Shown: positions 7,522 to 14,428, numbered from the stretch's first letter. The stretch is 26,943 bases of DNA from Actinomycetota bacterium (GCA_005885325.1 VAYX01000013.1:1-26943); one strand, 5' to 3'. Translations and numbers: made by a program. The notes: generated from the sequence alone by a model not told the origin.

Positions 7522-9089
7522 TTAGTACGCCACCGAGAAGACGTTGGCGTTCGCGATTGCCGACCAGAGACGGACCGACCGCCCCGCCAACTCCGACGCA
7601 TTTCCGCCTCTCCAGACCACCCTCCGCGCGACCTCGTCCCCGTTCATGACGGGGGAGGCGTCGATCCCATAGCCCGAGAGCTCAGCGCTTGATTTGGCGT
7701 CGAGGATCGCCATGCGCAGAGAACCCCCGGTCAGCGCCTGGTAGTTCACCTCGATCCCCGCGCCCGAGAGTGTTAGCGGCCTTGTCGTCATCGTGCCCCC
7801 CGAGGAGCCGGCGTTGAGCGCGACGAACCCGTCGGTCCGTAGCGTGTAGCGGACGAATCGACCGGGCTGCTCGAGGAAGGTCGACATCTCGGCGGGCCCA
7901 GTCGGGATCCAACCAACCCCGAGACGCCCGGCCCAGACGGGCCAGTTCGACTGGTAGGGGAACTGGAAGGCCGAGTTATCGAGGCCTGAGTTGATCCACC
8001 GGACAGTGCTGAAGGTGCGGTCGTAGTGGGTCGGATTGTAGGGCCGAACCACCGTGCACCGCGACTCGCACCGGGTCGAGTGCCCGTCTTCGATGTCGTT
8101 CGGGAAGTCGGGGTCGGCGTAGTGCACGTAGTGAGACGGGCCGCCGATGTAGATCTGGGGGGCCCGGAAGTACGGCACGGTCGAGTGAAAGTACCATTCC
8201 TCCGGCGCAATTCCACCGAAGTCCATGTTGACTTCGTTCGTCCAGGTGAGCAGGTCGAGCGACGTGGACCGCGCCACCCAGCGGTACAGGTTGTCTCCCT
8301 GCGGACCGAGGACGTCGGTCTCGATGGTGTGGCGCTCGAGACAGACGTAACACTGCTCGGTCTCGGACCAGAAGATGATGTTGATCCCGTCGCGCCATGA
8401 GCCGATGTAAGTGCCGGTCGGGGTGACGCGCTCCTGGTCGGGGAGGAACTTCCCCGGCGGGTTGCGGGTGTTCCAGCGCAACCCGTCGGGGGAGTCGAAC
8501 ATCCACAGGCCGAGGTCCCACTGCGACTCGTTCGAAGCCGTGTACGTCACGTCGCCCCCGGTCGCCAAGTACTTGTCCGCAGCCACCGCACCGGGCCGCG
8601 TATTGAGCTGCGGGTAGGCAAAGTGCATCGGGTGGGTCGGATCGGTCTCCGGTTGGGCCATCACGTTGTTGTTCGTGTTCCCCTCCCAGAGGACCTGACC
8701 GAGATCCGGGCGGGTCCAGTTGATCCCGTCTGAGGAGAAATCGAGTAGTAGATCCGGTAGCCGCTCCCGTCCTTGATCGCGATCGGGCGGCTGCTCCACG
8801 AGGACCGGTCCCAGTCGATCGTGTTGATCGCGATCTCCGCGGGCTGAGGCGCCTGGAGCATTTGGGTGCACCCCAGCATCGTGTCGATGATGGTGTTATC
8901 GACGAAGAGTTCGCGCGTCGGGGTCGCCTCCGTGCGGCGGGTGGGTCCCTCCTTGCGCGTGCATCCAGCGACGAACGCACTGAGGCTCAGTGCACCTATG
9001 CCCGCGTGCCGTAGGAATTCACGACGCGAGAACCGCCGATCGGTGAGTCGGCGGAGCACAGCCAAATCGGACTCGAACGATTCATTCAT
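7522..9089 (-). pseudogene. Tat-exported lipoprotein with five-bladed-propeller glycosidase-like domain, one frameshift
   Basis: The N-terminus (from ATG 9089) has a twin-arginine signal, SRREFLRHAGIGALSLSAF, followed by a lipobox VAGC, so export in folded form and lipid anchoring are expected. Then comes ELFVDNTIIDTMLGC, and after it Asp/Trp-rich propeller repeats (SSDGINW, DSPDGLRWN, STSLDLLTW). A beta-rich C-terminal domain ends VRLWSAIANANVFSVAY. This pattern is that of GH32/GH43-like proteins annotated as glycosyl hydrolases in planctomycetes and actinobacteria. The two halves are in different frames: one base is missing near 8745 within a TACTAC...CTCGAT stretch, so about 522 residues would be restored by one base. 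The rest is well preserved, implying a recent mutation or a sequence error. Confidence 0.65.
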
Positions 9090-9096
9090 CGCTTCG

Positions 9097-9421
9097 CTAG
9101 TCGTCTCCCCCGACTTCTCCGCGATCCTCCGCGGACCTTGGCCGACGGCTGCTCACGTGGATGAGCCAGATCACCCGATTGATCCATTTGGTGCCCATTT
9201 CTCCAGGCGCCCGCGTCTGGAGTGCCTCGAACTCGGCGTCGCCCATCGCGGAGAGCCACGATCTCCGATTGAGGACGGCGTCGGCGTGTGATGAGGCGAG
9301 GGACTCGTGTCCGGGCCAGAGACGGGTGAGGTCGTTCCCCGTGGCATCGGATTTCAGCCGCTTGCAGCCATCCACGAAAAGCAAGAGCAAGGAGCCCGTC
9401 CCACTTGAGCTCGTCAGCCAT
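9097..9421 (-). pseudogene. Unknown small protein gene with a frameshift
   Basis: From the ATG at 9421, one base after the stop of the preceding small gene, the protein starts MADELKWDGLLALAF. A slip in the T/C/G-rich stretch near 9380 moves it to the frame with GCKRLKSDATGNDLTRLW, LSAMGDAEFEALQTRAPGE and MGTKWINRVIWLIHV, ending at TGA 9097. That would give about 108 residues. I do not recognise the family. Its stop is 7 bases before the lipoprotein start, so 9617-7522 reads like one operon of three genes, two of them broken. Confidence 0.45.
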
Positions 9422-9422
9422 G

Positions 9423-9617
9423 TCAACGTCCGAGTGGTCCTCGAGGATCGGGGACGTTCGACCTGATGGTCAAGTCATCGGCATAGCCCACGTTGTAGAT
9501 CTCAGCACTGTCTCCCCTACAGGTTACGGTGATGGTGCCGGCATGCAGCCGTCGGATCGTGAGGCGCACTTCGGCTAAGTAGCGGACGGCCTTGGTCCGG
9601 TAGTTCTCACGGGCCAT
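9423..9617 (-). CDS. Small protein, possibly the N-terminal remnant of a SWIM-type zinc-finger protein
   Basis: A 64-residue protein, start ATG 9617 with AGGAG about 8 bases upstream. It begins ARENYRTKAVRYLAEVRLTI and continues RRLHAGTITVTCRGDSAEIYNVGY. The pattern (N-terminal basic helix, YLxExRLTI, xxxCRG) resembles the first half of small SWIM-domain proteins carried by actinobacterial integrative elements. The second half, where a CxC...CxH zinc site would be expected, is instead a short unrelated tail, so the gene may be truncated. The SWIM link is from memory of family style and is weak. A mutated copy of its 5' part lies at 5709-5851. A GGGTCTRGTT motif lies 16 bases before its start. 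Confidence 0.5.
   Translation of the reverse strand: MARENYRTKAVRYLAEVRLTIRRLHAGTITVTCRGDSAEIYNVGYADDLTIRSNVPDPRGPLGR
9476..9616. repeat. Better-preserved copy of the 143-bp duplicated segment
   Basis: Direct repeat partner of 5709-5851, about 96% identical. The conserved part runs from inside the start codon of the small minus-strand gene to about its codon 47. Duplication must predate the accumulated indels in the left copy. Confidence 0.85.
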
Positions 9618-9632
9618 GGCGCGCTCCTGGGC

Positions 9633-9769
9633 CGGGTCTGGTTGAACTACCCCAGCCCACGGAAGGAACTAGACCCGTCCCACCCCTCTTATAGAGGGGG
9701 TGGGTTTCACGGGTCTGGTTGTTCCTAGTGGACCCCGGGTCTAGTACGGGTCTGGTTGGGTCTAGTTGG
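9633..9769. repeat. Iteron-like cluster of GGGTCTRGTT motifs
   Basis: Six copies: (C)GGGTCTGGTTG at 9633, 9710 and 9747; CGGGTCTAGTA at 9736; GGGTCTAGTTG at 9758; and one inverted copy at 9667-9677. The last three direct copies are spaced exactly 11 bases apart, about one helical turn. The final copy contains the TAG stop of the RepA-like gene. Spacing and position next to a Rep-type ATPase suggest protein-binding iterons of an origin or of an autoregulated promoter for the small gene at 9617. Confidence 0.65.
9665..9725. other. Long interrupted hairpin between repA-like and the next gene
   Basis: Three nested pairings: GGAAC/GTTCC (9665-9669, 9721-9725), AGACCCGT/ACGGGTCT (9671-9678, 9709-9716) and CCCACCCCTCT/AGAGGGGGTGGG (9679-9689, 9693-9704) with loop TAT and one bulge. 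It lies downstream of the RepA-like gene, so it may terminate that operon. Because its arms include two of the iterated motifs, a role in an origin structure is equally possible. Confidence 0.6.
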
Positions 9770-11273
9770 GGATTGCCATCCATGGCCGCCCCTTCCGTTG
9801 CTTCCCGTCCGCACCACTGATCATGCCATCGACCTGTTGCACCCTCGGCGGGTCCTCCTCCCGGAGCTCGACGAAAGCCCGATCGGCCGTGCTGCCGCCG
9901 AAGCCCATCTCATACAGGGCCGTGCGAGCTGGTTCCGGCCAAGACCGCGATCGGATCCGGAAATCAGCTCGACCGCCGCGTCCATGCATTCGGCCACCCG
10001 GGCGTATATGTGCTTTTCCGATCACCTCGATGTCGAGTCCACCGTCGTCGGTGTCCACGACCTTGAACCGGACCCGGGGCTCCTTGTGACCTCCTGGGGT
10101 TCGGTTCTTGGCGTGGTCGATGGTGAACTCGTGGGACCCGACAGCCGAGAACACGAGCACGCAGTCCGCCTTCTGGCCCATCGCCGAGGCCCCCCGGCCA
10201 GCGGCCACGCCGCCTCGGTTGACGAACGCCTGGGGGTGCCCGGTGTGGTGGATCAGCACCACGGCCGCCTGAGTGAGCTTGACCAGCGGTGCCAGCACGT
10301 CCCGGTCCAGTCCGACGATGGCCCGGTTGTCGTTCTCGTCTCCGCTCCAGACCGCCGACATCGTGTCGATGACCACCAGGTCGGCCCCGGCGCAGGCCCG
10401 GGCGAGCACTACGAAGTGCTCCTGCTCGGCCAGGTCGAGGATCGGCATGTGGTAGTAGCGCAAGCGACTGAAGTCCGGGTGAAGGCGGGTCATCCGGTCA
10501 AGGTCAGTCGCCAGCGGATTCTCAGCAGAGACGAACGCGACCGTGCGGCCCTCTCGTGTCAGCTTCGCCGCGAGCCACTGGAAGAAGAGGGTCTTCGTGG
10601 ACTCGGCCGGCCCGAACGCCCAGATGCGGGTTCCCCGCACCACGTACATGTGGAGCGTGTCGAGCTCCGGGATCCCCTCCCCCAAGAGCTTGGCGAAGTC
10701 CAACGGGACGAGCTCGACCCCTTCAGGCTCGGCCAGGATCTCGTCGGCCTCTTCGAGGAGAGCCTTGGGAGGCTCGCCGTTGGGAATGGTGGGGCCGATC
10801 GTGCTGCCTGGGAGAGCCACAGTTAGGCGCTCGAGCGCTTCGGCCTCTTCGGCCGTCAGGACATCTGTGTCAGCGATGCTAACTTGTAGACGGTGATGGT
10901 GTAGGTCCAGCGTCGGCCCGGGTGCCCAGCCCGGGCTTTCGCTTTCTCCGGGAGTCATGGCACTCCCCTCCCAGATGCGCTCAAGGCCGGCGTGGTGCTG
11001 AATGCGGCTGGATGTCTGAACGCCGATGCAGCGGATGCGGCGAGCAGGGCTCGCTCGTAGGAACACGGCGCCCACGCATGCACTGTTCGTGGGATCTCCC
11101 ACCTGTCGCCGGAGATCAGAGGCCGTGAATGTCCCGCCGCCGGCCGCTAGTTCCTCGAGGGCCGCATTTGCTCGATCCTGCCAGTCGCGGCTCTCAGGAT
11201 CGACCAGGGTGCACCGGGCGCCGTGGTCGCGGGCGAGCCCGGACCACAAGGTGAGCTCTTCGGCGGGGCTCAC
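9762..11273 (-). CDS. RepA-like AAA/RecA-fold ATPase with a fused N-terminal domain
   Basis: A 503-residue protein. Residues ~210-400 are a RecA-fold ATPase of the RepA/AAA_25 type: Walker A GPAESTKT, FVSAENP, Walker B ADLVVIDTMSAVWSG, then IHHTGHP and RGASAMGQKADCVLVF. This family serves as replicative or accessory DNA helicases of plasmids and integrative elements. The first ~105 residues look like a separate small domain (TFTASDLRRQVGDP, RIRCIGVQTSSRI) that often exists as its own gene. An internal ATG at 10958 is preceded by GGGAGGGG, the kind of start expected if two genes were fused by loss of a stop. The GTG start (11273) overlaps the upstream stop by GTGA. The C-terminal ~60 residues are Arg-rich and end in the iteron cluster. 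Confidence 0.78.
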   Translation of the reverse strand: MSPAEELTLWSGLARDHGARCTLVDPESRDWQDRANAALEELAAGGGTFTASDLRRQVGDPTNSACVGAVFLRASPARRIRCIGVQTSSRIQHHAGLERIWEGSAMTPGESESPGWAPGPTLDLHHHRLQVSIADTDVLTAEEAEALERLTVALPGSTIGPTIPNGEPPKALLEEADEILAEPEGVELVPLDFAKLLGEGIPELDTLHMYVVRGTRIWAFGPAESTKTLFFQWLAAKLTREGRTVAFVSAENPLATDLDRMTRLHPDFSRLRYYHMPILDLAEQEHFVVLARACAGADLVVIDTMSAVWSGDENDNRAIVGLDRDVLAPLVKLTQAAVVLIHHTGHPQAFVNRGGVAAGRGASAMGQKADCVLVFSAVGSHEFTIDHAKNRTPGGHKEPRVRFKVVDTDDGGLDIEVIGKAHIRPGGRMHGRGGRADFRIRSRSWPEPARTALYEMGFGGSTADRAFVELREEDPPRVQQVDGMISGADGKQRKGRPWMAIPN

Positions 11274-11536
11274 GGCCCCACCTCACAGACGGGATTGGCT
11301 TCATCCCACCGCTGCCATTCTGCGATGCTGTACAACACGCCGGACCCACCACACCAATGGGGCTTCCCATACCGGAAGCCAGCCGCGTCAAGGGCGTCAA
11401 CTCTCATTTGCCGTCGGCGCTTGTAGTAGCGCGACTTCGATTTGGTGGGATCGTTCGCCCACGCCGCGTCCAGTTCGGCTTCGTCCTCGTCCGTGGTATC
11501 CAGAAAGACGGCACCGGCCTCGACCCGGACGTTCAC
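11270..11536 (-). CDS. Hypothetical protein of the rep operon
   Basis: 88 residues, acidic start (TTDEDEAELDAAWAND), a basic middle (KSKSRYYKRRRQMRVDALDA) and an aromatic C-terminal part (GKPHWCGGSGVLYSIAEWQRWDE). I do not recognise a domain. The middle could contact nucleic acid. Its stop overlaps the repA-like start (GTGA) and its start overlaps the upstream gene's stop (ATGA), so the three are translationally coupled, implying a shared role in replication or maintenance of the element. Confidence 0.65.
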   Translation of the reverse strand: MNVRVEAGAVFLDTTDEDEAELDAAWANDPTKSKSRYYKRRRQMRVDALDAAGFRYGKPHWCGGSGVLYSIAEWQRWDEANPVCEVGP

Positions 11537-11775
11537 GATGCCGCCTTCCGGCGAGCCTTGGCCGACAACATCGCCAATCGGAGCATGTGGGCCTTGAGGG
11601 CAGCCTCAGCCCGACGATGCTTCTCCGCATCGGGAAGGGACGGGTCTATGTCGACGTAGAACCGCTCGAGGAAGCGGCGCCGGGCCTTGGCGGTGTAGAC
11701 CTTCGGATCGTTGCGGGATTGCTGGACCAGCGCCCCGAGACGCCCGACAGCGGAACGGTCCGGAGAAACAGACAA
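11533..11775 (-). CDS. Hypothetical basic helical protein, first gene of the rep operon
   Basis: 80 residues, predicted nearly all helical, with KARRRFLERFYVDIDPSLPD followed by EKHRRAEAALKAHMLRLAML. Similar small proteins accompany RepA/integrase modules in actinobacterial elements; their function is not known to me. The start is TTG at 11775 with GGAGG 5-6 bases before it. The IS481-family copy ends 61 bases upstream, so the operon's original promoter or upstream connection to int may have been displaced by that insertion. Confidence 0.6.
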   Translation of the reverse strand: MSVSPDRSAVGRLGALVQQSRNDPKVYTAKARRRFLERFYVDIDPSLPDAEKHRRAEAALKAHMLRLAMLSAKARRKAAS

Positions 11776-11836
11776 GACGACCTCCGGGGCCCTGCGATCC
11801 GCTCCGCGACCCGCAGTACCCGCTCGGCCGTCTAGT

Positions 11837-12878
11837 TGTAGTTCCCACCGAGGTTGTTGACAGACGAGAGCCTCCGTTCACGGTTGGGGCTGTCCGAGTC
11901 CCTGACCGGAAGGAGGCTCTCGTGGTCCATGCTAGGGCCAGGCTGACGCCGTTCGGCCGTCTGCTGCTCGTCTCTCGCGTTCTCGAGCACGGCTGGTCGG
12001 TCCCTGCTGCGGCCGAGTCGCTCGGGGTGTCGCGCGCTACGGCTCACAAGTGGTTGGGACGCTTCCGAGAGGAGGGAATAGGCGGCCTGCAGGACCGCTC
12101 GAGCGCACCTGTCCGCCGTCCCCGCGCGCTTCCCCCCCGGGAGGTGCAACGGATCCTCCGGGCTCGCCGGCGCCTCAAGGTCGGCCCGCACCGACTGGGA
12201 CCTGAACTCGGGCACCCACGATCCACCGTGTACGCGGTCCTTCGTCGCAACGGCTGTCTCGTCTCGCGCACCTGGACCGCCCGACCGCCTCACCAGTTCG
12301 GTACGAGCGGGCTCGCCCGGGTGAGCTCGTCCCACGTCGACGTGAGGAAGCTCGGCAGGGTCCGCCCCGGCGGGGGGTGGGAGATCCTGGGACGGACCTC
12401 GGCAACCAAGGCACCCAAGCGTCGGGGGGCCGGCTACGACTACCTGCACGTCGCGATCGACGATCACTCCCGCTACGCCTACGTGGAGGTGCTCCCCGAC
12501 GAGCGGGGCCGCACGTGCGCCGGCTTTGTCCTCCGCGCGGCCTCGCACTTCGCGGAGCTCGGCGTCGCGGTCGAACGAGTCATGACCGATCGGGCGATGA
12601 ACTACCTGTCCTCGCCGGACTTCGCCGACGCCCTCGAGGCGATCGGAGCCATGCACCGCACCACGCAGCCGTACCGCCCGCAGACCAACGGCAAGGCTGA
12701 GCGCTTCAACCGAACGATGCTCGACGAGTGGGCTTACGCCAAGCTCTACCGCTCGAACGAGGCCAGGCTCTCTTCGCTCCCGCGCTGGCTCGAGACCTAC
12801 AATTGGCGACGCCCCCACACCGCGATCGGAGGACTCCCGCCGATCTCCCGGCTCTCAACAACGTGAGTGGGAACTACA
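11837..12878 (+). mobile_element. IS481-family insertion sequence, complete, 1042 bp, 6-bp target duplication
   Basis: Imperfect terminal inverted repeats begin TGTAGTTCCCAC at 11837 and end with its complement at 12878; a second matched block GTTGTTGA follows inside. The flanks are TCTAGT at 11831-11836 and TCTAGT at 12879-12884, a 6-bp duplication fitting the NCTAGN target known for IS481. One intact transposase gene fills the element. It interrupts the minus-strand series int - zinc ribbon - rep operon, in opposite orientation. Confidence 0.92.
11922..12866 (+). CDS. IS481-family DDE transposase
   Basis: 314 residues. The N-terminal helix-turn-helix region (WSVPAAAESLGVSRATAHKW) and a second HTH-like segment are followed by an integrase-fold core. 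Catalytic acids are visible as D in SSSHVDVRKLGR, D in ERVMTDRAMNYL and E in QTNGKAERFNRT. The C-terminus has the typical YNWRRPHTAIGGLPPISRL. The GTG start at 11922 has AAGGAGG 6 bases upstream. Length and motifs are complete and, with clean inverted repeats and target duplication, it looks active or recently active. One oddity: TDRAMN replaces the more common TDNG/TDNA after the second Asp. Confidence 0.93.
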   Translation: MVHARARLTPFGRLLLVSRVLEHGWSVPAAAESLGVSRATAHKWLGRFREEGIGGLQDRSSAPVRRPRALPPREVQRILRARRRLKVGPHRLGPELGHPRSTVYAVLRRNGCLVSRTWTARPPHQFGTSGLARVSSSHVDVRKLGRVRPGGGWEILGRTSATKAPKRRGAGYDYLHVAIDDHSRYAYVEVLPDERGRTCAGFVLRAASHFAELGVAVERVMTDRAMNYLSSPDFADALEAIGAMHRTTQPYRPQTNGKAERFNRTMLDEWAYAKLYRSNEARLSSLPRWLETYNWRRPHTAIGGLPPISRLSTT

Positions 12879-12908
12879 TCTAGTCGGCTCTAAGCTATTC
12901 GCTTGGCA

Positions 12909-13352
12909 TCAGAGTAATACACCGCTGTTCCGTGGGCTCCCACTGCGTCGAAATGCTTCAGGGATTCGGATCAGGTAGGGGTCGGTCACATCAGTGGCCG
13001 GAGTCCAGAGGCCCGGTTCCTCGGCAGCCAGGTCGGGAACACGCAGGGGCCCAGCCTCAAGCCTCTGTGTCAGGCCACAGATGCAGCGAACCCAGGCTGG
13101 AAGCACCCGTGCAACCGTTACGACTTCGCCTTGGCTCGTTCGGTTGGCCGGGTTCGTACTGCGGCGAGGTTCACGGCGAGCTCGTCTATGTACCCAGAGG
13201 GGCAGCTCGCCCTCGCCGATAGTGGCTCTCCACCCGCGCCCGAACACGACGCGACGCTCGCCCGCGTGCACCGTCACCCTTGCGAGTTCGGTCCCGCAGT
13301 CGGTGCGAACACAGAGGACCCGACTCCCAGTCTTGTCTAGGCGGGCGTTCAC
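12909..13352 (-). CDS. Zinc-ribbon protein co-transcribed with the integrase
   Basis: 147 residues from GTG 13352, which overlaps the integrase stop (GTGA). Two putative zinc knuckles are present: CVRTDCGTELA near the N-terminus and RCICGLTQRLEAG about 80 residues later, separated by a basic loop (VHRRARREPRR). A longer frame runs upstream but is antisense-like integrase sequence in another frame, so the overlap start is preferred. Similar proteins are often found beside integrases in actinobacterial elements, with unknown function. The C-terminal end lies 24 bases from the IS target duplication. Confidence 0.65.
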   Translation of the reverse strand: MNARLDKTGSRVLCVRTDCGTELARVTVHAGERRVVFGRGWRATIGEGELPLWVHRRARREPRRSTNPANRTSQGEVVTVARVLPAWVRCICGLTQRLEAGPLRVPDLAAEEPGLWTPATDVTDPYLIRIPEAFRRSGSPRNSGVLL

Positions 13353-14269
13353 AGCCGGTCCCCCGGGGACAGCCGGCGGTGGGCTGCGCGGGCTCGCTCG
13401 TCCGCAGCCGATGCGCCGTACCTGCCCAACATCTCCCGGGTCCTCCACCCGGTGATCCGCATGAGATCGCCCTCCAGGCCGCCCTGGGCCAACCAGGAGT
13501 GCGCGAAGGTATGCCGGAACAGGTGCGGGTGAACCTCGCCGATCCCGGCCTCCTTGGCCCGGCGACGGATCATCTGTGCGATGCCGGATTCCGTGAGGCG
13601 TCCCTTCGAGCCCAGCCATATCCACGGCGAGTCGGCCTCCGAGTGCTGTCCCCGCCGACGCTGGTAGCGGTCGATGGCCTTGATGGTCTTGGCCCCGATG
13701 GGTAGGTGCCGCACCCTCGACCCCTTGCCCATGACCTCGATAACCCCGGCGTCCAGGTCGAGGTCGTCCGACTTGAGGCCGGCGATCTCGGCCAGGCGAG
13801 CACCCGTGTCGATGAACGTGCGGAGCAGGGCCGTATCCCGCCGGTCCTCCAACTCGCTTCCTTCGCAAGCCTCTAGGAGCGCCCGGAGCTGGGCGTCGGT
13901 GAGCACCGGCGGGGGATTCTCAGTCACCTTCGGAGCCTTCATCCGCACCATCGGGCTCTCGGTGATCTCGCCTTCCTCGTGCAGCCACTTGAACAGCTGC
14001 TGCAACGAGCGGAACCGGACAGCCGCCGTGGTGGGCTTGTAGTGGTCGAGTACGTCTTGGATATACGCCTCGACGTGCTCTCGTCGGATGCTCGCGGCCT
14101 GAGTCGGCATCCCGCGTTCGGCCAGGAACCCGGCCAGTTGCTCGGCCGCCTCCTGGTAGCTCTGGATCGTCCTGGGGCTCTTGTTCGAGGCCCGCAGGTG
14201 CCGGACCCACGATGACACCAGGGGCCGGACATCCCCTACACTGGCAGCCATGACCGTGGTGCGCTCCAT
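13349..14269 (-). CDS. Tyrosine recombinase/integrase (XerD-like)
   Basis: 306 residues. The N-terminal SAM-like core-binding domain is at about 15-100 (SWVRHLRASNKSPRTIQSY), the catalytic domain at about 120-300. Catalytic residues visible are R in TGARLAEIAGL, K in MGKGSRVRHL, HxxR in HLFRHTFAH, W (instead of the second His) in TGWRTREM, and the nucleophile Y in LGRYGAS. The ATG at 14269 has GGGAGG about 8 bases upstream and is preferred to the GTG three codons earlier. There is no extra arm-binding domain. Its position just inside the tRNA repeat identifies it as the enzyme that inserted the element. Confidence 0.9.
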   Translation of the reverse strand: MERTTVMAASVGDVRPLVSSWVRHLRASNKSPRTIQSYQEAAEQLAGFLAERGMPTQAASIRREHVEAYIQDVLDHYKPTTAAVRFRSLQQLFKWLHEEGEITESPMVRMKAPKVTENPPPVLTDAQLRALLEACEGSELEDRRDTALLRTFIDTGARLAEIAGLKSDDLDLDAGVIEVMGKGSRVRHLPIGAKTIKAIDRYQRRRGQHSEADSPWIWLGSKGRLTESGIAQMIRRRAKEAGIGEVHPHLFRHTFAHSWLAQGGLEGDLMRITGWRTREMLGRYGASAADERARAAHRRLSPGDRL

Positions 14270-14283
14270 CCTCGACACCTCCC

Positions 14284-14308
14284 GTTATCCGCTGCGGGAT
14301 TATCCGCT
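14284..14308 (+). repeat. Paired TTATCCGCT motifs near the right end, also found near the left end
   Basis: GTTATCCGCT at 14284-14293 and ATTATCCGCT at 14299-14308 are direct repeats 15 bases apart, between int and the right tRNA repeat. A similar GTTATCCGTT lies at 3322-3331 inside the left end. They could be integrase or excisionase binding sites. CCGCTC/GAGCGG (14304-14318) also forms a small hairpin. Confidence 0.4.
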
Positions 14309-14354
14309 CTCGGAGCGGTGGCGTCAAGGGTTAGGAGCGTTTCCGCAGGTCACA

Positions 14355-14393
14355 AGCGCCCGTAGCTCAATGGACAGAGCGTCTGACTACGGA
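14355..14393 (+). repeat. Right attachment repeat inside intact tRNA-Arg
   Basis: Identical over 39 bases to 3218-3256. The element supplies this 5' part of the tRNA gene; the 3' part beyond 14393 is the original chromosomal sequence. The tRNA is therefore rebuilt, but with element DNA upstream of it. Confidence 0.88.
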
Positions 14394-14428
14394 TCAGAAG
14401 GTTGGGGGTTCGACTCCCTCCGGGCGCG
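14356..14428 (+). tRNA. tRNA-Arg(ACG)
   Basis: A 73-nt cloverleaf: acceptor GCGCCCG/CGGGCGC with discriminator G, D stem GCTC/GAGC, anticodon stem TCTGA/TCAGA, loop CTACGGA giving anticodon ACG, T stem GGGGG/CCCTC with one G-U pair. CCA is not encoded. The ACG anticodon normally depends on the A34-to-inosine editing enzyme TadA, whose gene is damaged at 25330-25742. Confidence 0.95.

Larger units (their letters stand above)
3218..14393. mobile_element. Integrated element in tRNA-Arg(ACG), about 11.2 kb, partly decayed
   Basis: The element is delimited by a 39-bp perfect direct repeat (3218-3256 and 14355-14393) covering the 5' half of tRNA-Arg. The tyrosine integrase (13349-14269) reads away from the right repeat, about 85 bases inside it. 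Other mobile-element genes are the RepA-like ATPase operon, an AlpA/excisionase-like HTH gene, a zinc-ribbon gene overlapping int, and iterated motifs at 9633-9769. Many cargo genes are frameshifted or truncated, and an IS481-family copy sits in the middle. The content resembles small integrating plasmid-like elements of Actinomycetota, but no conjugation (FtsK/Tra) gene is visible, so self-transfer is unlikely. Confidence 0.85.

Noticed and set aside
9633..9769. A CRISPR array
   Set aside because: The GGGTCTRGTT units are only 10-12 bases, partly in tandem without spacers and one inverted; they fit binding sites rather than CRISPR repeats, and no cas genes are present apart from a Cas4-like nuclease remnant elsewhere.
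9756..10826. A 356-codon plus-strand frame over the RepA-like gene
   Set aside because: The opposite strand encodes Walker motifs with good conservation; the plus-strand translation is a shadow rich in His, Arg and Val.
11832..12818. A 328-codon minus-strand frame inside the insertion sequence
   Set aside because: It is antisense to the transposase, whose catalytic residues are intact, and its protein sequence has no recognisable domain.
12909..13868. A 319-codon version of the zinc-ribbon protein
   Set aside because: Its first 172 codons lie in the wrong frame of the integrase gene; the GTGA overlap start at 13352 explains the real gene.
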